The notes: generated by a model not told the origin, from the letters alone. A stretch of DNA of 64,000 bases from Batillaria attramentaria (GCA_018292915.2 JACVVK020000547.1:306501-370500), one strand, 5' to 3'. Positions 1 to 13,744 are shown, numbered from the stretch's first letter. A program made the numbers and translations.

Positions 1-304
1 TACCGCTCAACAACAGGGGGAGATAATAGCGCCAAGGACTGGGAGACAACCTCCTCAATGAGTATCTCTGGGTGATGTGCAGACGTCGCCAGGTGTTGCA
101 GCCACCACCTAATACCAGAATACGGTCCAAGCAAGTGTGGCCCAAGCACTCTGAAGCTTGTAATTTGGTAATGAGACACATGAGGGAAAGGTCGTGACCG
201 CCACACCACGGCTCGCTCTCTTCGCGCTTACACCGAGACTAACTGTGCCCGCCACAAGGGGTTACTTGCGAACACCTCCGCACCACGTTTCCACGGACGT
301 GGAC
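1..304. other. No gene or recognised repeat
   Basis: Nothing supported here beyond scattered short open frames without coding character. Confidence 0.4.
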
Positions 305-788
305 CTAAAGGTCGGCTGTCTCAACAAAATACCACAAACACTGGGTTTAAAAAAAAAAAAAAAAAAAAACTATATGTGAAAATGCACAGTCAGCTCTGTC
401 TTGGTTACAGAGGTTTCAGCGTCCCTGAAACCCATATAAAAGCCAAGGGCAGCCTGATTTCACCGTTAAGTTTGTGTTTTGATATTGAAAGATAGTGGCT
501 ATAGACTTCTCGTGCAGCACACAACACCCGCTGGACGCTGTACATAGCGAGGTGTCTCACTCACTGACCAAAAGCACAATGAAGTCACCACAAACTCACA
601 CTCTGGTTTTGTAAGGGTCTCCGAAGCTGTGACAGCATTGCCTGCATTGTGCACAGTCGCAGGAATCGCGGTTTTGAAAAAGGAGCACAGCATTCGCGGT
701 GGGTTTTTTTTTTGTTGTTTTTTTGTTTGTTGTTGTTGTTTTTTTGTTGTTTTTTTGTTGTTGTTTTTGGTGAGATTGCAGACCTTTA
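305..788. repeat. Long-TIR (foldback-like) repeat, copy A
   Basis: Shares the segment around cagcgtccctgaaaccc (about 420-435), the central part and the mirrored segment around gagattgcagaccttta (771-788) with copies at about 6990-7370 and 13745-14195. The two ends are imperfect inverted repeats of over 100 bp. A T/G-rich stretch at 700-770 is inserted or expanded in the right arm. Confidence 0.55.
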
Positions 789-1148
789 ACATTTACCATT
801 ATGCACAGTCGCCTAGGCGTGTAATTTTACCGCCTGGAAACTGCACTTCGTCACGCCAGAGATATTCACTTACGTATGTCCCTGGTCACACGAAGGGAGC
901 GGGTCACGTCCTCAAGAGGACGTATCGTTCCTGGCTGTATATATAGGTCTGTTCGCACTAATTTAAGACAGAACATACACGACTGATATGAATCCAGCTG
1001 GGCATTTGTGAGTGTCTCCTCTCCGAACCAAACAGTTGTGCTGAAGTAAATAGAACAGCACCGAAGAGAAAATTAAACCGTACACAAATCCCCGGTGTTT
1101 TCGTTCCGCTAAAAGCCACATGTTTATTTCATGTTGCCGTGTGTCATC

Positions 1149-1463
1149 CACAGGCGTACAGAGATAGACGCACCGCCGCACGCTGCCACCGCTGCTTGCG
1201 AGTGTCGCTATCGCGGCCATCTTGTGAATACCAGAACTCAGATGCTCTGTGTACAGGACGCCTCATTCGAAATACAAAGTTCTTTAGAAATGTGACGTAA
1301 GATAAAGCGGACCAATGCTATGCGCGCTATGTAAACAGCTGATAGCGTCTGGCCAATGCTATGCGCGCTATGTAAACAGCTGGCACTTCCAGGTACTCGC
1401 AACATGGCGCGCGGCGGCGTCACACTTCCAGCACCGCAGGGGGTCTATCTCTATACGTCGATG
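1149..1463 (+). mobile_element. hAT-like MITE with 8-bp target duplication, copy 1
   Basis: Flanked by perfect 8-bp direct repeats gtgtcatc at 1141-1148 and 1464-1471. Inner terminal inverted repeats cgtacagagatagac (1155-1169) and its complement at 443-457 of the second thousand (1443-1457) match at 14 of 15 positions. Inside, a unit starting ccaatgctatgcgcgctatg is present twice (about 1313-1394). The same element occurs in reverse at 10129-10472. Eight-base duplications are typical of the hAT superfamily. No transposase is present. Confidence 0.75.
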
Positions 1464-2308
1464 GTGTCATCATGAAGTCCTGGAGCGGCACTGGAATCTA
1501 CGCAAAAAATTCATTTCACGGGGCCTCTGGTGTGAAAACGTCTGCGGTGATCGACACAGCATAATTCGGTTGTTGTCAATTGTCTATTGTCAGGAGACTT
1601 ACTTAATCTGATGGTCGTCCACGCAGCAGAGTAGTTTCTGAAGATCAAAGTCTTCCTGCCTGGCTTCTACTAATGACGACACATGTTTGATAACTGTGTT
1701 TACAAGCTTGACAAACATCAAAGCTTGAAGGATCCATTGCTTCAGTTTGTAGAGTAGCAGGTCGTTCTGAGCTGTTTTGGTGGAGTCTAGCATCACATCA
1801 CTAAGATGCATACACAAATACATACACAGGCTTACGTTCAGCTGACTGGAGCCAAAACGCAGCAGCCGGTGGCAGTGCCGCTGACGACAATCGACAAACA
1901 TGGCAGACGTCGTATGCGGACGGCTGAGATTTCCTCGCTTGCACGGCCATTAAACGTCAGTGTGTTGGATTCGAAACACTACTAATCTACAACATAGGGA
2001 CTGGAAAAAAAAAAAAACTCCTGCCTGAATGATACGTGAGCCTGATAAAACCTCCCCCCAGGGACCGGCGGACATTGGCCATAAGTAAAGGCGGTGGAGT
2101 TCAGCCTGACGGCAGAAAAAAATGAGGACTCACAGACGTCAAACGGAAGCCTCTGTCCATCAGAAAATGCCGGAAAGAGAGAGACGTATCACCCACGTAC
2201 CATCGTATGTGGAAATTTGACTTGTTTCATCTTGCTTTCATTGCCTCCACCTTCAAAGCTCTTCCTGTCATTAGCGGATATTGAACTGGTAAGGGAGATG
2301 TGCCCACA

Positions 2309-2374
2309 GGAATGAGGAGGCTTGATTAGGAAAATAGTACATACAGAGATCGGGGCAAGTGTTGGGAGGAGTGA

Positions 2375-2434
<60 letters not shown>
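2309..2434 (+). repeat. 80-bp segment plus (CT)n(CA)n microsatellite
   Basis: The sequence from about 2309 to 2378 followed by (CT)5 and (CA)n to 2434 is repeated in reverse complement at about 8793-8972, microsatellite included. No coding content. Confidence 0.6.
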
Positions 2435-2435
<1 letters not shown>

Positions 2436-2510
2436 GCTACGACACGTATTTCGCGTAATTAAATGGCCAGTTTCCATCCTACAATGACACGTACAAATGC
2501 TTCCCGCGTG

Positions 2511-2651
2511 GTGGTGTCTGGCAAAATGCTTGCCAGACCATGCCACGTGTTGCGCTCATTACGCCACGGGACGCGATTGGCTGAATTCTGTTGGCTCAGC
2601 ACTTTTGACTGACGCGATTGGCTGAATTCTGTTGGCTCAGCACTTTTGACT
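2511..2651 (-). repeat. Fragment of dispersed family E plus 41-bp tandem duplication
   Basis: 2511-2594 read on the minus strand matches the copies at 30100-30365 and 32760-33062 (shared catggtctggcaa and gccaatcg motifs). A 41-bp unit beginning gacgcgattggctgaattct occurs twice at 2570-2610 and 2611-2651. Confidence 0.55.
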
Positions 2652-3004
2652 GACAGGAGTGGGGTGGTCCATTGTCACACCGGCGCTGGTCACTGTTCTC
2701 ACAGCCTCCTCTCACAGGGCCCGTGAGCTCAGTACCTTCCGTAGTACATCACGTGTCGTGCTGGCGGGACTGGAAAAGAAGTCACACAAATAACCTCCGG
2801 CAATGAGGAGATGGCTGTCTTGTTCAGTGACGACTATTTCCGCACTGCATGCCAAGCCAAGACAAGCACGATAGAGCCTCAAAAGGAAATTAGGATCATG
2901 CGCCCCCACTGGCGCAGCTCTACACACTCGGCTAGCAGAAAACCCTCCGCTAAGCAATTAAATCCGTGCGTTCTGGGGACAAAAACTGTTCGTTTGGTGT
3001 GTAT

Positions 3005-3285
3005 GTGTTTTTTTGTTGTTTGAGTTTTTTTTTTAAATTTTTGTCGTCGTTCTTGTTCTTTTGTGTTTTTGTTTGTTTGTTTTTTTGGGTTTTTTGGGGT
3101 CGTTGGGGGTTTGTTGTTGTTGTTGTTTTGGGTTTGTTTTGGGTTTGTTTTTTGGTGTTTTTTTTTTTTGGGGGGGGGGAGGGGGTGTTTGGTGGGTTCG
3201 GGGGGGGGGGGTTGTGTTTTTTTTGTTCTTGTTTTTGTAGTTTTCAACCGTCTTTCCCTCGACTTGGGGGGGGGGGGGGCCTTCT
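3005..3285. repeat. G/T-only low-complexity tract
   Basis: Nearly 280 bp made almost wholly of G and T on the plus strand, with G-runs of 9-12 and T-runs of 8-9. The long open frames across it are compositional artefacts. Confidence 0.8.
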
Positions 3286-3487
3286 TCGGCAGTCTGTGTT
3301 CACCCTGCTCAACAATTCAATTCGATTTAGTGTAGTTCAATTCCACTCAATTCGACTCAAGAAAAGTTTATCTGCGATGACGAGATGTTTTGTCTATGGC
3401 TGATAGGAATGGTTGAAAATATCGCACAAGGCCATTCCATTAAATAAGCAGTGCAGATAGCTTACCCAAAGGGGCTAATGCTACCAT

Positions 3488-3665
3488 CTTTATGCTCACA
3501 GGTCGTTCAGTTTTTGTGGTAGCTATCATCACATCACTTAGACACCTGGGCAGTGACAGCGTCTATAGCCAACAGAAGCAGTACTCGATGACGCGCGACC
3601 ACACTGAGCGCCCCATTAGTGTAAAAACAGTCGTAGAAACTGTAAATACGATTGCATCCCATTAA
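3488..3665 (+). repeat. Dispersed repeat family D, copy 1
   Basis: Shares tatgctcacaggtcgttc, the cttagacacctg block and the cgactgtatcgcatt-like end with copies at 6470-6705 and 58545-58745. Shorter relatives are visible near 1760-1830 (minus), 5265-5335 and 6225-6320. Class not identified. Confidence 0.5.
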
Positions 3666-4264
3666 TACTAATGATAATCACTGTACTACTAATCAAGATA
3701 TAGAAAGAAATACGTTTGTATATAAAACTGTTAAGACAGCAGACGGGCATATATTTTCACCCCTTTTATCTTCAGTCTCCGTGTCGAGTTCATGTAGGTC
3801 TCCGCATGCTGGACGAAAGGAACTATGTAAGGGTGACTGCAAGGCACTCGTTTGGACTGAAGTGCACTCGTTTGGTCCAGCGGGCAGCTGCTTCCTCACT
3901 GGAAAAAGCGACCACAAACGACTCTCACTAGAAAGTCAGTCAAAACAATTATCCTAGTCGAGGCTTCCGTTCATTGCGGACTCAAGAAGTACTCAGCAAT
4001 AGTGGTCTATTCCATAGCGACACACGCCTCCTTCACCATTTTCCGAACCCGTTCCTCTCCCTAATTATCGGGTGCTACTAACGACCTCTTAGTGTCACCG
4101 TGGTAGCAGCGGCTTCATTCAAAGTACCTGTCCTTACCATACGAAAGGGAAATGGTTGTGTGGAGGGGATCTGACCTATTGCAAGCTGTCACTCTAGTGG
4201 TAGAGACGTTAAAACGCGTCTGTTCCAAGAATAGCGGTCTTACATTTTGACCCTATTCCCAGCA

Positions 4265-4735
4265 CGCTATAAAATGGCATTTGTAGCCCGCGAATTTTTT
4301 TGGAATAAATTCAATGCGCCAATCACTCACCGACACTCACGCACATTTTACAAACAGTGGACAGACATACACTGGTGAAACTGACCAGTTGCTGACACGG
4401 GAAATTACTGGAAAGCTTTACGTTTCAAGATTGCTCTTAAGAACTGACAGTGTGGGCGCATTTCTCAGATGTGCTGGCAGGGAATTCCAAAAGGTTGGTG
4501 CAGCAAAACTGAAAGAGCGCTCGCCAAAGGATTTCAGGTTGCGCTTAGGAATTTTGAGAAGCCTCTCCGTAGACGACCGGAGGGTTCGCGACGGTTGATA
4601 GGTGACGAGTGAAGCCGAAAGGTATGGTGGAAGGGTGCCATCAAAATGACGAAAGACCAGAACAGAAATTTTATACTGAAGGCGGAAATGGACTGGTAGC
4701 CAGTGGAGCTCTCTCAGAAGCGGTGTTGCATGCTC
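4265..4735 (-). mobile_element. 5'-truncated LINE: reverse-transcriptase C-terminal tail and 3' UTR
   Basis: The minus strand encodes ATPLLRELHWLPVHFRLQY through SFAAPTFWNSLPAHLRNAP and KSNLET then stop. This is the recognisable C-terminal tail of non-LTR reverse transcriptases (CR1/L2/jockey-like), followed by a 3' tail ending near 4265. The element is a dead 5'-truncated insertion. Confidence 0.75.
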
Positions 4736-5142
<407 letters not shown>

Positions 5143-5416
5143 TTTAATCTTTTTGCCCAGCACTAAGCGTGCAGCGCTGTTCTGAATTCTTCGAAGGCGG
5201 CCTAACTGTTCTGCTGGAAGAAATTGAACCTATTCCCCCACCTACGTGCGCAAATTAACACGTTCTGCGCTGTTTTCGTGGTATCCGCCATCGCTGGAAC
5301 TGAGCCAACAGCAGCGTACTCGATGACGCGGTCCTCCCATACAGACACAGTTCTCTCCCTTGCAGCGTCCACGCGTATTCCTTCCCTTTTCGTGTTGCCA
5401 TTAGCCCTATGCTAGG

Positions 5417-5588
5417 GTGTGGGTGGGTGTTTGGACGTTTAACGTCCTTTTCCACCACGTAAGGGTGATATCAAAGAGGGGGCAACGAGAAAAAAAGCCA
5501 GCACAAATATTTGGCCCCAGCCGGGATTCGAACGTACGACCCGAGCATTAAAAGTCCAACGGTCTACCATTCGGCTATCCCGGCTCCC
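5417..5588 (-). mobile_element. tRNA-derived SINE, family A, copy 1
   Basis: Read on the minus strand it starts gccgggatagccgaatgg (A-box-like), has a B box GTTCGAATCCC and ends in a cacccacccaca-type tail. Copies recur at 18613, 23698, 24270 (plus), 26249, 32492 and 63100. It is a SINE head rather than a functional tRNA: no complete cloverleaf is apparent and the tail is retroposon-like. Confidence 0.8.
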
Positions 5589-6469
5589 TTCTCTGCTAGA
5601 TCACTGTCAGCCTGTAAGACGCTGAACCTGTGCAGGTGTCTGCGTGGTACATGTAACATGCTAGACATCATGACCTGGTGATCCAAGACATGTCTAACTG
5701 GACCTGTCAACACAAGCCAACCACTACAAACATTAGACCTACGGTACGGCACACGCTACGAGCCTGCGGAGCCTTCGCACGCTGGCCGAACGGCTTTTCT
5801 GTTCACACGCTACGAGCGTGCAATGAGCGGATTGCGCCGCCGGCTCGGCGCTGGACAATACACAAGGAGCGAAAGCGCGCGGTCAGCGCCGATTGACTGA
5901 CCTGGCGAAGAAAAAAAATAGGACCGTGTTCTATTCACTGGCAAGCCGACGGCGTGGCGCTTCAGTGCCTCTGGCGAGCCGATTTAATTGGCTGGGAGTG
6001 TATTTTACCGCTGGTAGGCGTGCAAAATCGACACGTCTAACGGAGCGCTTAGCCTACAATGTTTCTAGTCTCCCCCACCCTTTGGCCTGTCACGTAAAGT
6101 AATTAGTCCAGTACTTCGGTCTGTCCGTGGCACCGATCAGGCGAGAATCTCTTCAGTCGCCCGCAATGCAAGGCGCAAATGAGCGGTTGCATGGGCCGTC
6201 TCCTTGACATTTCTTTGCTCATAAATGGTCCTGGGCTGTTTTGGTGGCGTCTCACATCGAACAACTCAAACACCTACACAGTCACAGTGTCTCACATGCT
6301 GGGACTGAGCGAACGGAAGGCTTCACGCGACGCGAAAATCGAAGACTCTTGCGGGCAATAACTGAGTAGAAGAGCTTCAGGTCGTTTGAACTTTCGCTCG
6401 TACCGCTTCGAGACGGCAGTGTATTGCATTTGAACTCTACTAATCATTGAAGGGGCCGATGCTACCGTC

Positions 6470-6705
6470 CTATGCTCACAGATCGTTCTGAGCTGTTTTC
6501 GTGGTATCTATCGCCACACCCCTTAGACACCTGCACAGTGACAGCGTCCGTAATGCTGGCACCGAGCTAACAGAAGCATACTCGCTGACGCGGCGACCAC
6601 TCTGGTAGTGTAACACCAGCCGTTTAATCTGAATATTGGACAGCTCGCGCACAGTGTAAACAACAGTGTATCGCATTAAGAGCTGTACTGAACATCAAGA
6701 TAGAG
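6470..6705 (+). repeat. Dispersed repeat family D, copy 2
   Basis: The longest copy: tatgctcacagatcgttctg at 6472, acacctgcacagtgacagcg, and a tail with gtgtatcgcattaagagct. It matches 58545-58745 nearly end to end. No coding potential. Confidence 0.55.
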
Positions 6706-6989
6706 TATTTCGAGCGTGCAGGCGCACTCACCAGCGAAACTGTTCCAAAACGTAAGTTGGCTTAGCAAAGATGGAATTAACCCGTTTAAGCTTCTTTTCG
6801 AGAGTGCAGGCACACGCAAAGCGCAACATAATCTGGGTTCTGTGAAGCAAAAATAATCATGGAATACAGCTCATGTTTCAGCCCGAACAATCCACTCAAA
6901 CCCTGTGGAGACTGCGTGCTAGCCCTGCACCACGCTGCGCACCAGACAGCGTGTGATTCTTCGGGCTAAACCTTACACTGGAAAAGTCG

Positions 6990-7370
6990 CGTTTAAAGGT
7001 CTGCAATCTCAGCAAAAAGCCGCAAACATTGCGTTTTTTTAAAATTGCGACTCCTTCGACTAAGCATAATCCAGGCAACTCTGTCACTGTTGCAGAGCTT
7101 TCAGCGCTTCAGAGACCCTTATAAAACCAGAGCACGAGTTTGCCGTGACATTATTTGGCTTTTGGTCGGTAGGCGAGACACATCGCTACAGTGTCTAGCG
7201 GATGTTGAGTGCTGCACGATCTTTCTCGCTCAGTGTCAAAACGCAGTTGTGAAATCAGGCTGCCCTTGGCTTTTAGTTTTATTGGGGTTTCAGGGACGCT
7301 GAAAACTCTGCAACTGTGACACAGTTGACTGTGCTTGTACGGTCGACTCTGTAAAAAAAAATGTTCATAC
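6990..7370. repeat. Long-TIR (foldback-like) repeat, copy B
   Basis: Left arm starts aggtctgcaatctcagcaaa near 6996; right arm carries gggacgctgaaaactctgca near 7290. The arms are mutual inverted repeats. A TATAAAA at 7120-7126 lies just inside the left arm, in the same place as in copy C. Confidence 0.55.
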
Positions 7371-7932
7371 CTCGGAAAGCTTTTGTTGGGACCTTAGATC
7401 TTTAAGATCGCGACAGACGACCCCTGGGCGGCGTGCTCCTTAACGTCTCTGGCGTCAGGCTCATAACGCGTTTTGCCTCCGACAAACAAATGTGTCGGTA
7501 TTTCCATGCATTTACATAAGCTCGTCAACCTCAACCATCTGCCGGCGTTCCCTTGAGCCGTTCTGTAGTCGTCGCTTCCACGGAACATGTACGTGTTGGC
7601 GAGTAGCTGTCCCCCGTCCCTTATCTTCTTCGTCGCTGAAATTGTAAGTAGGTCATCGTGCGGAACTGTGCGCACGTGCGCTCGGTTAAACGTTTGCAGA
7701 CAGGATGAATTCAACATGGCCGCGGAAAACTTGGATCCGGTCCCGAGCTAAAAACGTGGATCGAAAATTCGGACTTGGTTGGGAAAATCACACACACAAA
7801 AAAAACCCTTCTCTTCTGTCACAATTTTCTGAAGCTGGAATTTCCGTCATCGAAAAATTGTTTTAAGAAACGGAATTCTGGCTCCCTACCGAAAGAGTTA
7901 AACACATGCGCATACTGTGAATGCTATTTTAA

Positions 7933-8152
7933 CACATTTCGTACCGCGCACGAGTATCACACGTTGTTTCCTCTTTTTCGGTTTTGTGTCCTGCATGCGA
8001 AAAACAGGCAAGTTTTACGGTTCCTTAACGGCTCTTATTGCAGCCTACACGAGAATAATCCTAGTGCAACACTCCCACTAAGCCAAATTTCAATCCATTA
8101 TCACATTAATTATGATGGTGCACAACCCCAACTTTACTTGGTAGGAAATGGG
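7933..8152. mobile_element. piggyBac-like MITE between TTAA sites
   Basis: TTAA at 7929-7932 and 8153-8156 flank a 220-bp element. Its ends, cacatttcgtacc and (reverse complement) cccatttcctacc, match at 11 of 13 positions. TTAA targets and C-rich ends fit piggyBac-type non-autonomous elements. No transposase frame inside. Confidence 0.55.
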
Positions 8153-8539
8153 TTAAACGCATAAAGTGCCCCCCCTCCCCCCCTCCCCCACACTACCATC
8201 ACCAGAACTGCAACAGTGCACACACATGTACATTGTAAGTCATTACTGGGCAGACGGAGCAGAAATAACCTCCAGCCGAGAAGGCCACTGATGCCCTTCA
8301 CAAAACAAGCATCAATCTCACCAAATGTTGCATTCCTCTACGGGCTGGTTGGACTTCCAGGGCAATTTTCCAACCTTTACTGGCCGTCAAAATGTCACAT
8401 CAAACTGTTTTCTCATTTCGCCGAGTAGATGTCTAACTGAAGAAGAAATGAACCGTACATGGTGTCAGGGTTGCAATGGAAATTAGGATTGGTTGGTTGT
8501 CTAGCTGTTGTGTTTTGTTTCTATTTGTTGGTTGCTGGT

Positions 8540-8972
<433 letters not shown>

Positions 8973-9024
8973 GGGGGGGGGGCAGGAGGGGGGAAGGGCG
9001 GGCCAGCGAGGCATCAATGGGAAA

Positions 9025-9181
9025 AGTCAGCACAAAACAACGGTTAGCCCCAAGCCGAGACTCGAAGGCACGACTGATCCCATATGTGGGGCAATAAAGT
9101 ATTATCGAACTCAACTTGAATTGAATTAACACGAGCATAGTAAGTCCAACGTCCCATAAGCTTCGCAATTCCGGCTCCCTC
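9025..9181 (-). mobile_element. Degenerate, split SINE family A copy
   Basis: The SINE body at 9025-9066 and its tRNA-like head at 9130-9181 are separated by about 60 bp containing an aataaagtattatcg insertion. Several head positions are mutated (gcaattccggctccc). Confidence 0.5.
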
Positions 9182-9654
9182 TGAACATCAGGGGGAAGGT
9201 TGCGACAACCTGTTTCATATGACGCAACGGTTTTCCCAGAAAAGCGTTAAAAATTAATTACTCGGGGGACGCGTGTCTGGGTTTGTTCTTGCGGGAAGCA
9301 GACGGCAGGCTAGCTAGAGTGTTCAAGAGCAACAATTATGTTATAACATTCTGTAAACAAATTCCATGGATCAGAGAGAATAAAAGGACCTTGGTATCAT
9401 GAATACATTCGTATGGTCTATACAAGGATAAATAATAATAATGATAAATAAACAAAATACATGACCATTACAAAATCGGAACTGGAGAACGGTTTCTGTT
9501 CACGAACTAACATTATTTAGTATTATTATTATTATTTAGTATAAACCTAAACAGTTAATACATGATTAAAACTTGATCCGGATAAATGTAGTGACACCTT
9601 CTTGTACGATAGAAAATCTTCAAACAAATCATTACGAGGAAAAGAATGATGATA

Positions 9655-9800
9655 GTGGTGGTGGTGGTGGTGGGTATCATGATGCCGACGACGACGATGA
9701 AGACGGTGACGATGACAACGACGACGATGTTATGACGATGATGACGACGATGACGACATTGGTGGTACTGATGATAATGGTGGTGATGATGACGATCTCG
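9655..9800. repeat. Degenerate GGT/GAY trinucleotide repeat
   Basis: Purine-rich triplets (gtg, gac, gat) run about 145 bp. The Asp-rich frame across it has no conserved flanks and is treated as a simple repeat. Confidence 0.65.
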
Positions 9801-10128
9801 TGTAAAGCTCTGACAAACTCCATACACAGAATGCTCGTAGTGGGAAGGGCAAGTTGATAAAGAAACAACAGGAGGAAAGGGAGCAGCAGCAGCAGCAGTA
9901 GTACGGGAGATTCAGGATTCAGGGCAGCAAGGAAACGGGAAAGAAGAATGTTATCAATCAAATTCCTGCAGCTTTCTTGGCGTCATTTGTATCGATTTGG
10001 GCGGCAATTAAACTTCCCCGGCCGCATCCGAAATCCGTTTACTCGGACCCCTCAACCCAAGCAAGGCCGACGCACACACACACACCGCGCCCTCACCGCT
10101 TTCTGCCGGCGTCAGCTTTTGTCGCCAT

Positions 10129-10472
10129 CACAGACCTAAAAAAAGATAGACCCCCTGCTGTGCTGGAAGTGTGACGCCGCCGCCCGCCATGTTGCGAGTA
10201 CCTGGAAGTGCCAGACGCTATCAGCTGTTTACATAGCGCGCATAGCATTGGCCAGACGCTATCAGCTGTTTACATAGCGCGCATAGCATTGGTCCGCTTT
10301 ATCTTAAGTCACATTTCTGATGACGTCTTTCTAAAGAACTTTCTATTTCGAACGAGGCGTCCTGTACACAGAGCCTCTTGAGTTCTGGTATTAGCAAGAT
10401 GGCCGCGATAGCGACACTCGCAAGCAGCGGTGGCAGCGTGCGGCGGTGGGTCTATCTTTTTTTAGGTCTGTG
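10129..10472 (-). mobile_element. hAT-like MITE with perfect 25-bp TIRs, copy 2
   Basis: Terminal inverted repeats 10129-10153 and 10448-10472 are perfectly complementary over 25 bp, beginning cacagacctaaaaaaagat. Flanking octamers gtcgccat (10121-10128) and gtcgccac (10473-10480) differ at one base. The inside is the reverse complement of 1149-1463, including two adjacent identical 41-bp units at about 10227-10292 and before. Better preserved than copy 1. Confidence 0.8.
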
Positions 10473-10854
10473 GTCGCCACACAGACAGGAGCGTCGCCTT
10501 ATCCGCCGCCCCTCTTCCTACTCACAAAACAGAACGTCCGAATCAGTAGAAGCATCCGTACACATCCAACGAGGCCTGACAGATAGCTGGGGAAATCCCA
10601 ATTGTCGGATACCCTTCAGACGATTACCACAGGACCACGCCGAAGTTGCGGAATGAGGTCAAGAGTCTTTGAGAGGCGCTACAAAGGCGCGAAAGGCGGA
10701 TGGGTGATGGATACATGTCGCACGTGCTTTGACAAGACAACGCCAGCCCCCTTCCTCCCTCCCTTTCCTCGGAGGAAAGGAATAGGTGTGTGTGTGGGGG
10801 GGGGGGGGGGAGGGGTACATTTGCTGGAACCAGATCTACGAGTATTTGATAAAC

Positions 10855-11225
10855 ATAATATTAATAATACATGCGCTGACAATACCTGTATAGCGCTGTA
10901 ATCTGTTAATAAATAATAGTTCCAAGAGCGTAAAGGGATAAAGTAAAATAACAAGTGAAGAGGAAGAAATATATACAAAAATATGCAGAGCCATAAGGTC
11001 AGACACGGCTTAGGCTCAACGACACGTACATTCTGACAATATGATGCAACAGTTCAATGGTGCTCAAAGTTGAAAACAGATGGGGTTTAAGATTTTTCTT
11101 GAAGGTTTCACGGAAGGCTCACTCATTGACTGACGGAGAGAGTGAGGGAGCGAATTCCAGGCTAAAGGGCCGGGGTAGGAGAATACTCGAGTGCCAACGG
11201 CGAATTCTAAGAGATACTGTTTACT
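10855..11225 (-). mobile_element. 5'-truncated LINE tail
   Basis: The minus strand encodes RVFSYPGPLAWNSLPHSLRQ, a reverse-transcriptase C-terminal signature, followed by a 3' tail with paired cgctctt/agcgc motifs. A related 3' end lies at 47860-48110. Just upstream is a C-run plus (AC)n at 11250-11285. Confidence 0.65.
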
Positions 11226-11289
11226 CCATTCATCTGCTAACCGAAACTCCCCCCCCCCCCACACACACACACACACACACACAACACAG

Positions 11290-13740
11290 AGATCCTCCAT
11301 GCAGCTTTTCCAAATACACTGCACAGGGTAATCCCACTGCAATGCGACAACAACTTCCTTTAAACTCGACCAATCACTGTGCGAAGCCGAACAGCGTAAA
11401 ATTTAATATCACGTGAATTGTTCTCGAACTGACTGCAGACTGTTACCAAAGACCTTGGAATCAGAAAGATATGTTTCCAAGATCTTTGCTGTTACGGAAG
11501 ACTGCCAAGGGAGATTACCACACGACCCTGTGGATCGAAAACAAAGCCCTGACTGTAAAACCTGTCCGTCGTTGTCTTGCTAACAGTAACTGCAATGACC
11601 GACGTCACTGTTGTTCTACTTCTTACACCGTGGATCCTAAGCTCGCGTCATTGTCCCTTCTATATCTCAGCACGCCCAAGCTCATTACCTTGTCTAATCG
11701 AAGCGTCGAACGAAATGACACTCCGGCTTCTCCGAACAGGTCACACGGAAAGTGAGGCGAAATGACATTCTCACGCCGCTGGAGTACACCGGGGGGGGGG
11801 GGGGGGATGCATCCGATATACAGTGGCGGGGGTGGAGGGGCTGGGGGGGAGGGGGGCAGGGTGCTAGTCAAAGACGACGTGTAGTTCAGGTTGAAAGCGT
11901 TAGACCAAAGAAAGTCATATTTTCTTTACTATTAGAAGTCGCAAAGTCACAAAAATGGTCGCAAAGGCCAAAAGGAGCATCTATTCATTAGGTTAAAAAA
12001 AGAAGCGTGTGTTCAAGTGTTCAGCAAGCAGCAGTTTTCTCCTCAGAACCCTTTACGAATATGGACTTTAAAGCGATTCTGGACTATACATACGGGTGCA
12101 AGGTCATATTTCAGCCGAGCACAATCGTCATCAAGAATTTTTGTATGGAGTAGCACTGGAAACCCTCTCCGCCGCCTTGATTGACCCCCGCGTTCGGCGT
12201 CTTCCGCCCCCTTGCCGGGGTGTGTGTGCCAGACAGATGACCGAATCATGACAGATTCTCAGGATGTTTGGAAGACAAAAGTCAACTTTCGTTCCTCCTG
12301 CCCCCCTTTGGAGCCGTTCTGACTAGACAGCCCTGGCACACACATAACTGCTTGGGAAACCTCTCGACTTACATCATGAAAATAACATAAGTCGTGCATA
12401 GGGAACAGTTTTTTGAAACGTGACTATGCCCCCAATTCCATCCATTGCCAATCCTTTTTTGCCCCTCCCTCCTTCCCTCCCTCCCTCTCTCTCTCTCCTT
12501 CCTTTGCTCAGATTTTCGTAGCTTAGCAACGGCAAGTTCGAACACAGTATTTCTGTCAAAACTTTTACCGTTGGAAAATAAAGGTTATTGTCATTGTCAT
12601 TTTCTCTCTTTCTTTGTCTCTCTTTCTCTGTCTCTCCCGGTTGAGAGGGGGAAAAACATTTTTCTTTGCCGTCGGTAATCTGAAGGCGAAAAACCTTACA
12701 CAAGCACGACAAATCAAACAGAAGAAACCTTTTGCATCGCGAACCCAAAGAAAAGATCAGATCCTGAAATGGATCTCCCTCAACGGACGCCCGAAGCCCT
12801 AGAGCAGACCTAGAACAACCCACAAACAGACCTGGAGAGGGGAGGGGGGGGGGAGAGGGGGGAGCCAAACTTTGGCCGAGCCACTGAACTGGAGTTTAAA
12901 ATAATCACACTGGGTGAACCCTCCATCAACCACAAAACTTGATTTGGTCTCTCGCGGCTCTTCCTAGCATGAGCAGGACACGGCACGGTTCGCAACACGC
13001 ACTGACGACAAGAGACAAAACAAATTCAATTCTCCCCAAAGTCTCCCAAGCGTCGTTTTTGAGACTGTTTCAGTTATCGTCCGGTACACAAGGGCCCTGT
13101 CCATTTAGTCTGGGGTCGATCGTCAACTTCTGCCTCATGGCACGCCTTTGCTCTGCAGGCGGCCAACGGTATATGACTGATCGAGGCTTTCGGCTACCGG
13201 ACAAAGATCCAAATTTCAAGAAAAACGCTATGTATTCCTCTTAAAAATAACGTTGCATATGACACCCTAGAAATGCTTTAAAATCCCCCCCCCCCAAAAA
13301 AAAATAAATAAAAAAAATCCGGCAGCCAAATACTCATGTGTAGAGTAAATTTCAACAAATTCCAATAATTTTTTACCGTTTACGGCAATGTCAGCAGCGA
13401 CCACATACCCACTCATTCCCCTGTCGTCTGCTGGCTCCTGTGCCAGCCGCGCATTAAATACAGTCCACAAGCCAGGCTCATTCGTCCCTAATTTTACTAT
13501 TACTTGGCATGAAATTTATTTCAAAACTAACAAAAAGCCCCAGATTGCCATTTTTTAGTCTACACAAACATTTTAAAAGGGGCAAAATTTTTTACTATAT
13601 TTAGCGTAGTTGTGCTACATGCCCCTGAAGCTGTTAGTGTCCTGTGGCGTTCTTCTTGCAAGGTTCCACACCAACTTCCTAGGCGCAGGCAATCTAAAAC
13701 GCTTGCCCGGCCGGCGAGGGCGCCTGCTCAGTCGTTTGGT
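11290..13740. other. No gene recognised
   Basis: Contains short G/C runs (11791-11807, 12844-12853, 13286-13306), a (CT)-rich stretch at 12465-12500 and no exon-like conserved protein on either strand. Confidence 0.4.
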
Positions 13741-13744
13741 CGAA

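Noticed and set aside
963..1220. Frame containing MAAIATLASSGGSVRR, also present at 10378-10656
   Set aside because: The shared peptide is encoded by the end of the hAT-like MITE in both places; conservation is due to the repeat, not to a gene.
9573..9857. Asp-rich frame
   Set aside because: Degenerate trinucleotide repeat without conserved sequence on either side.
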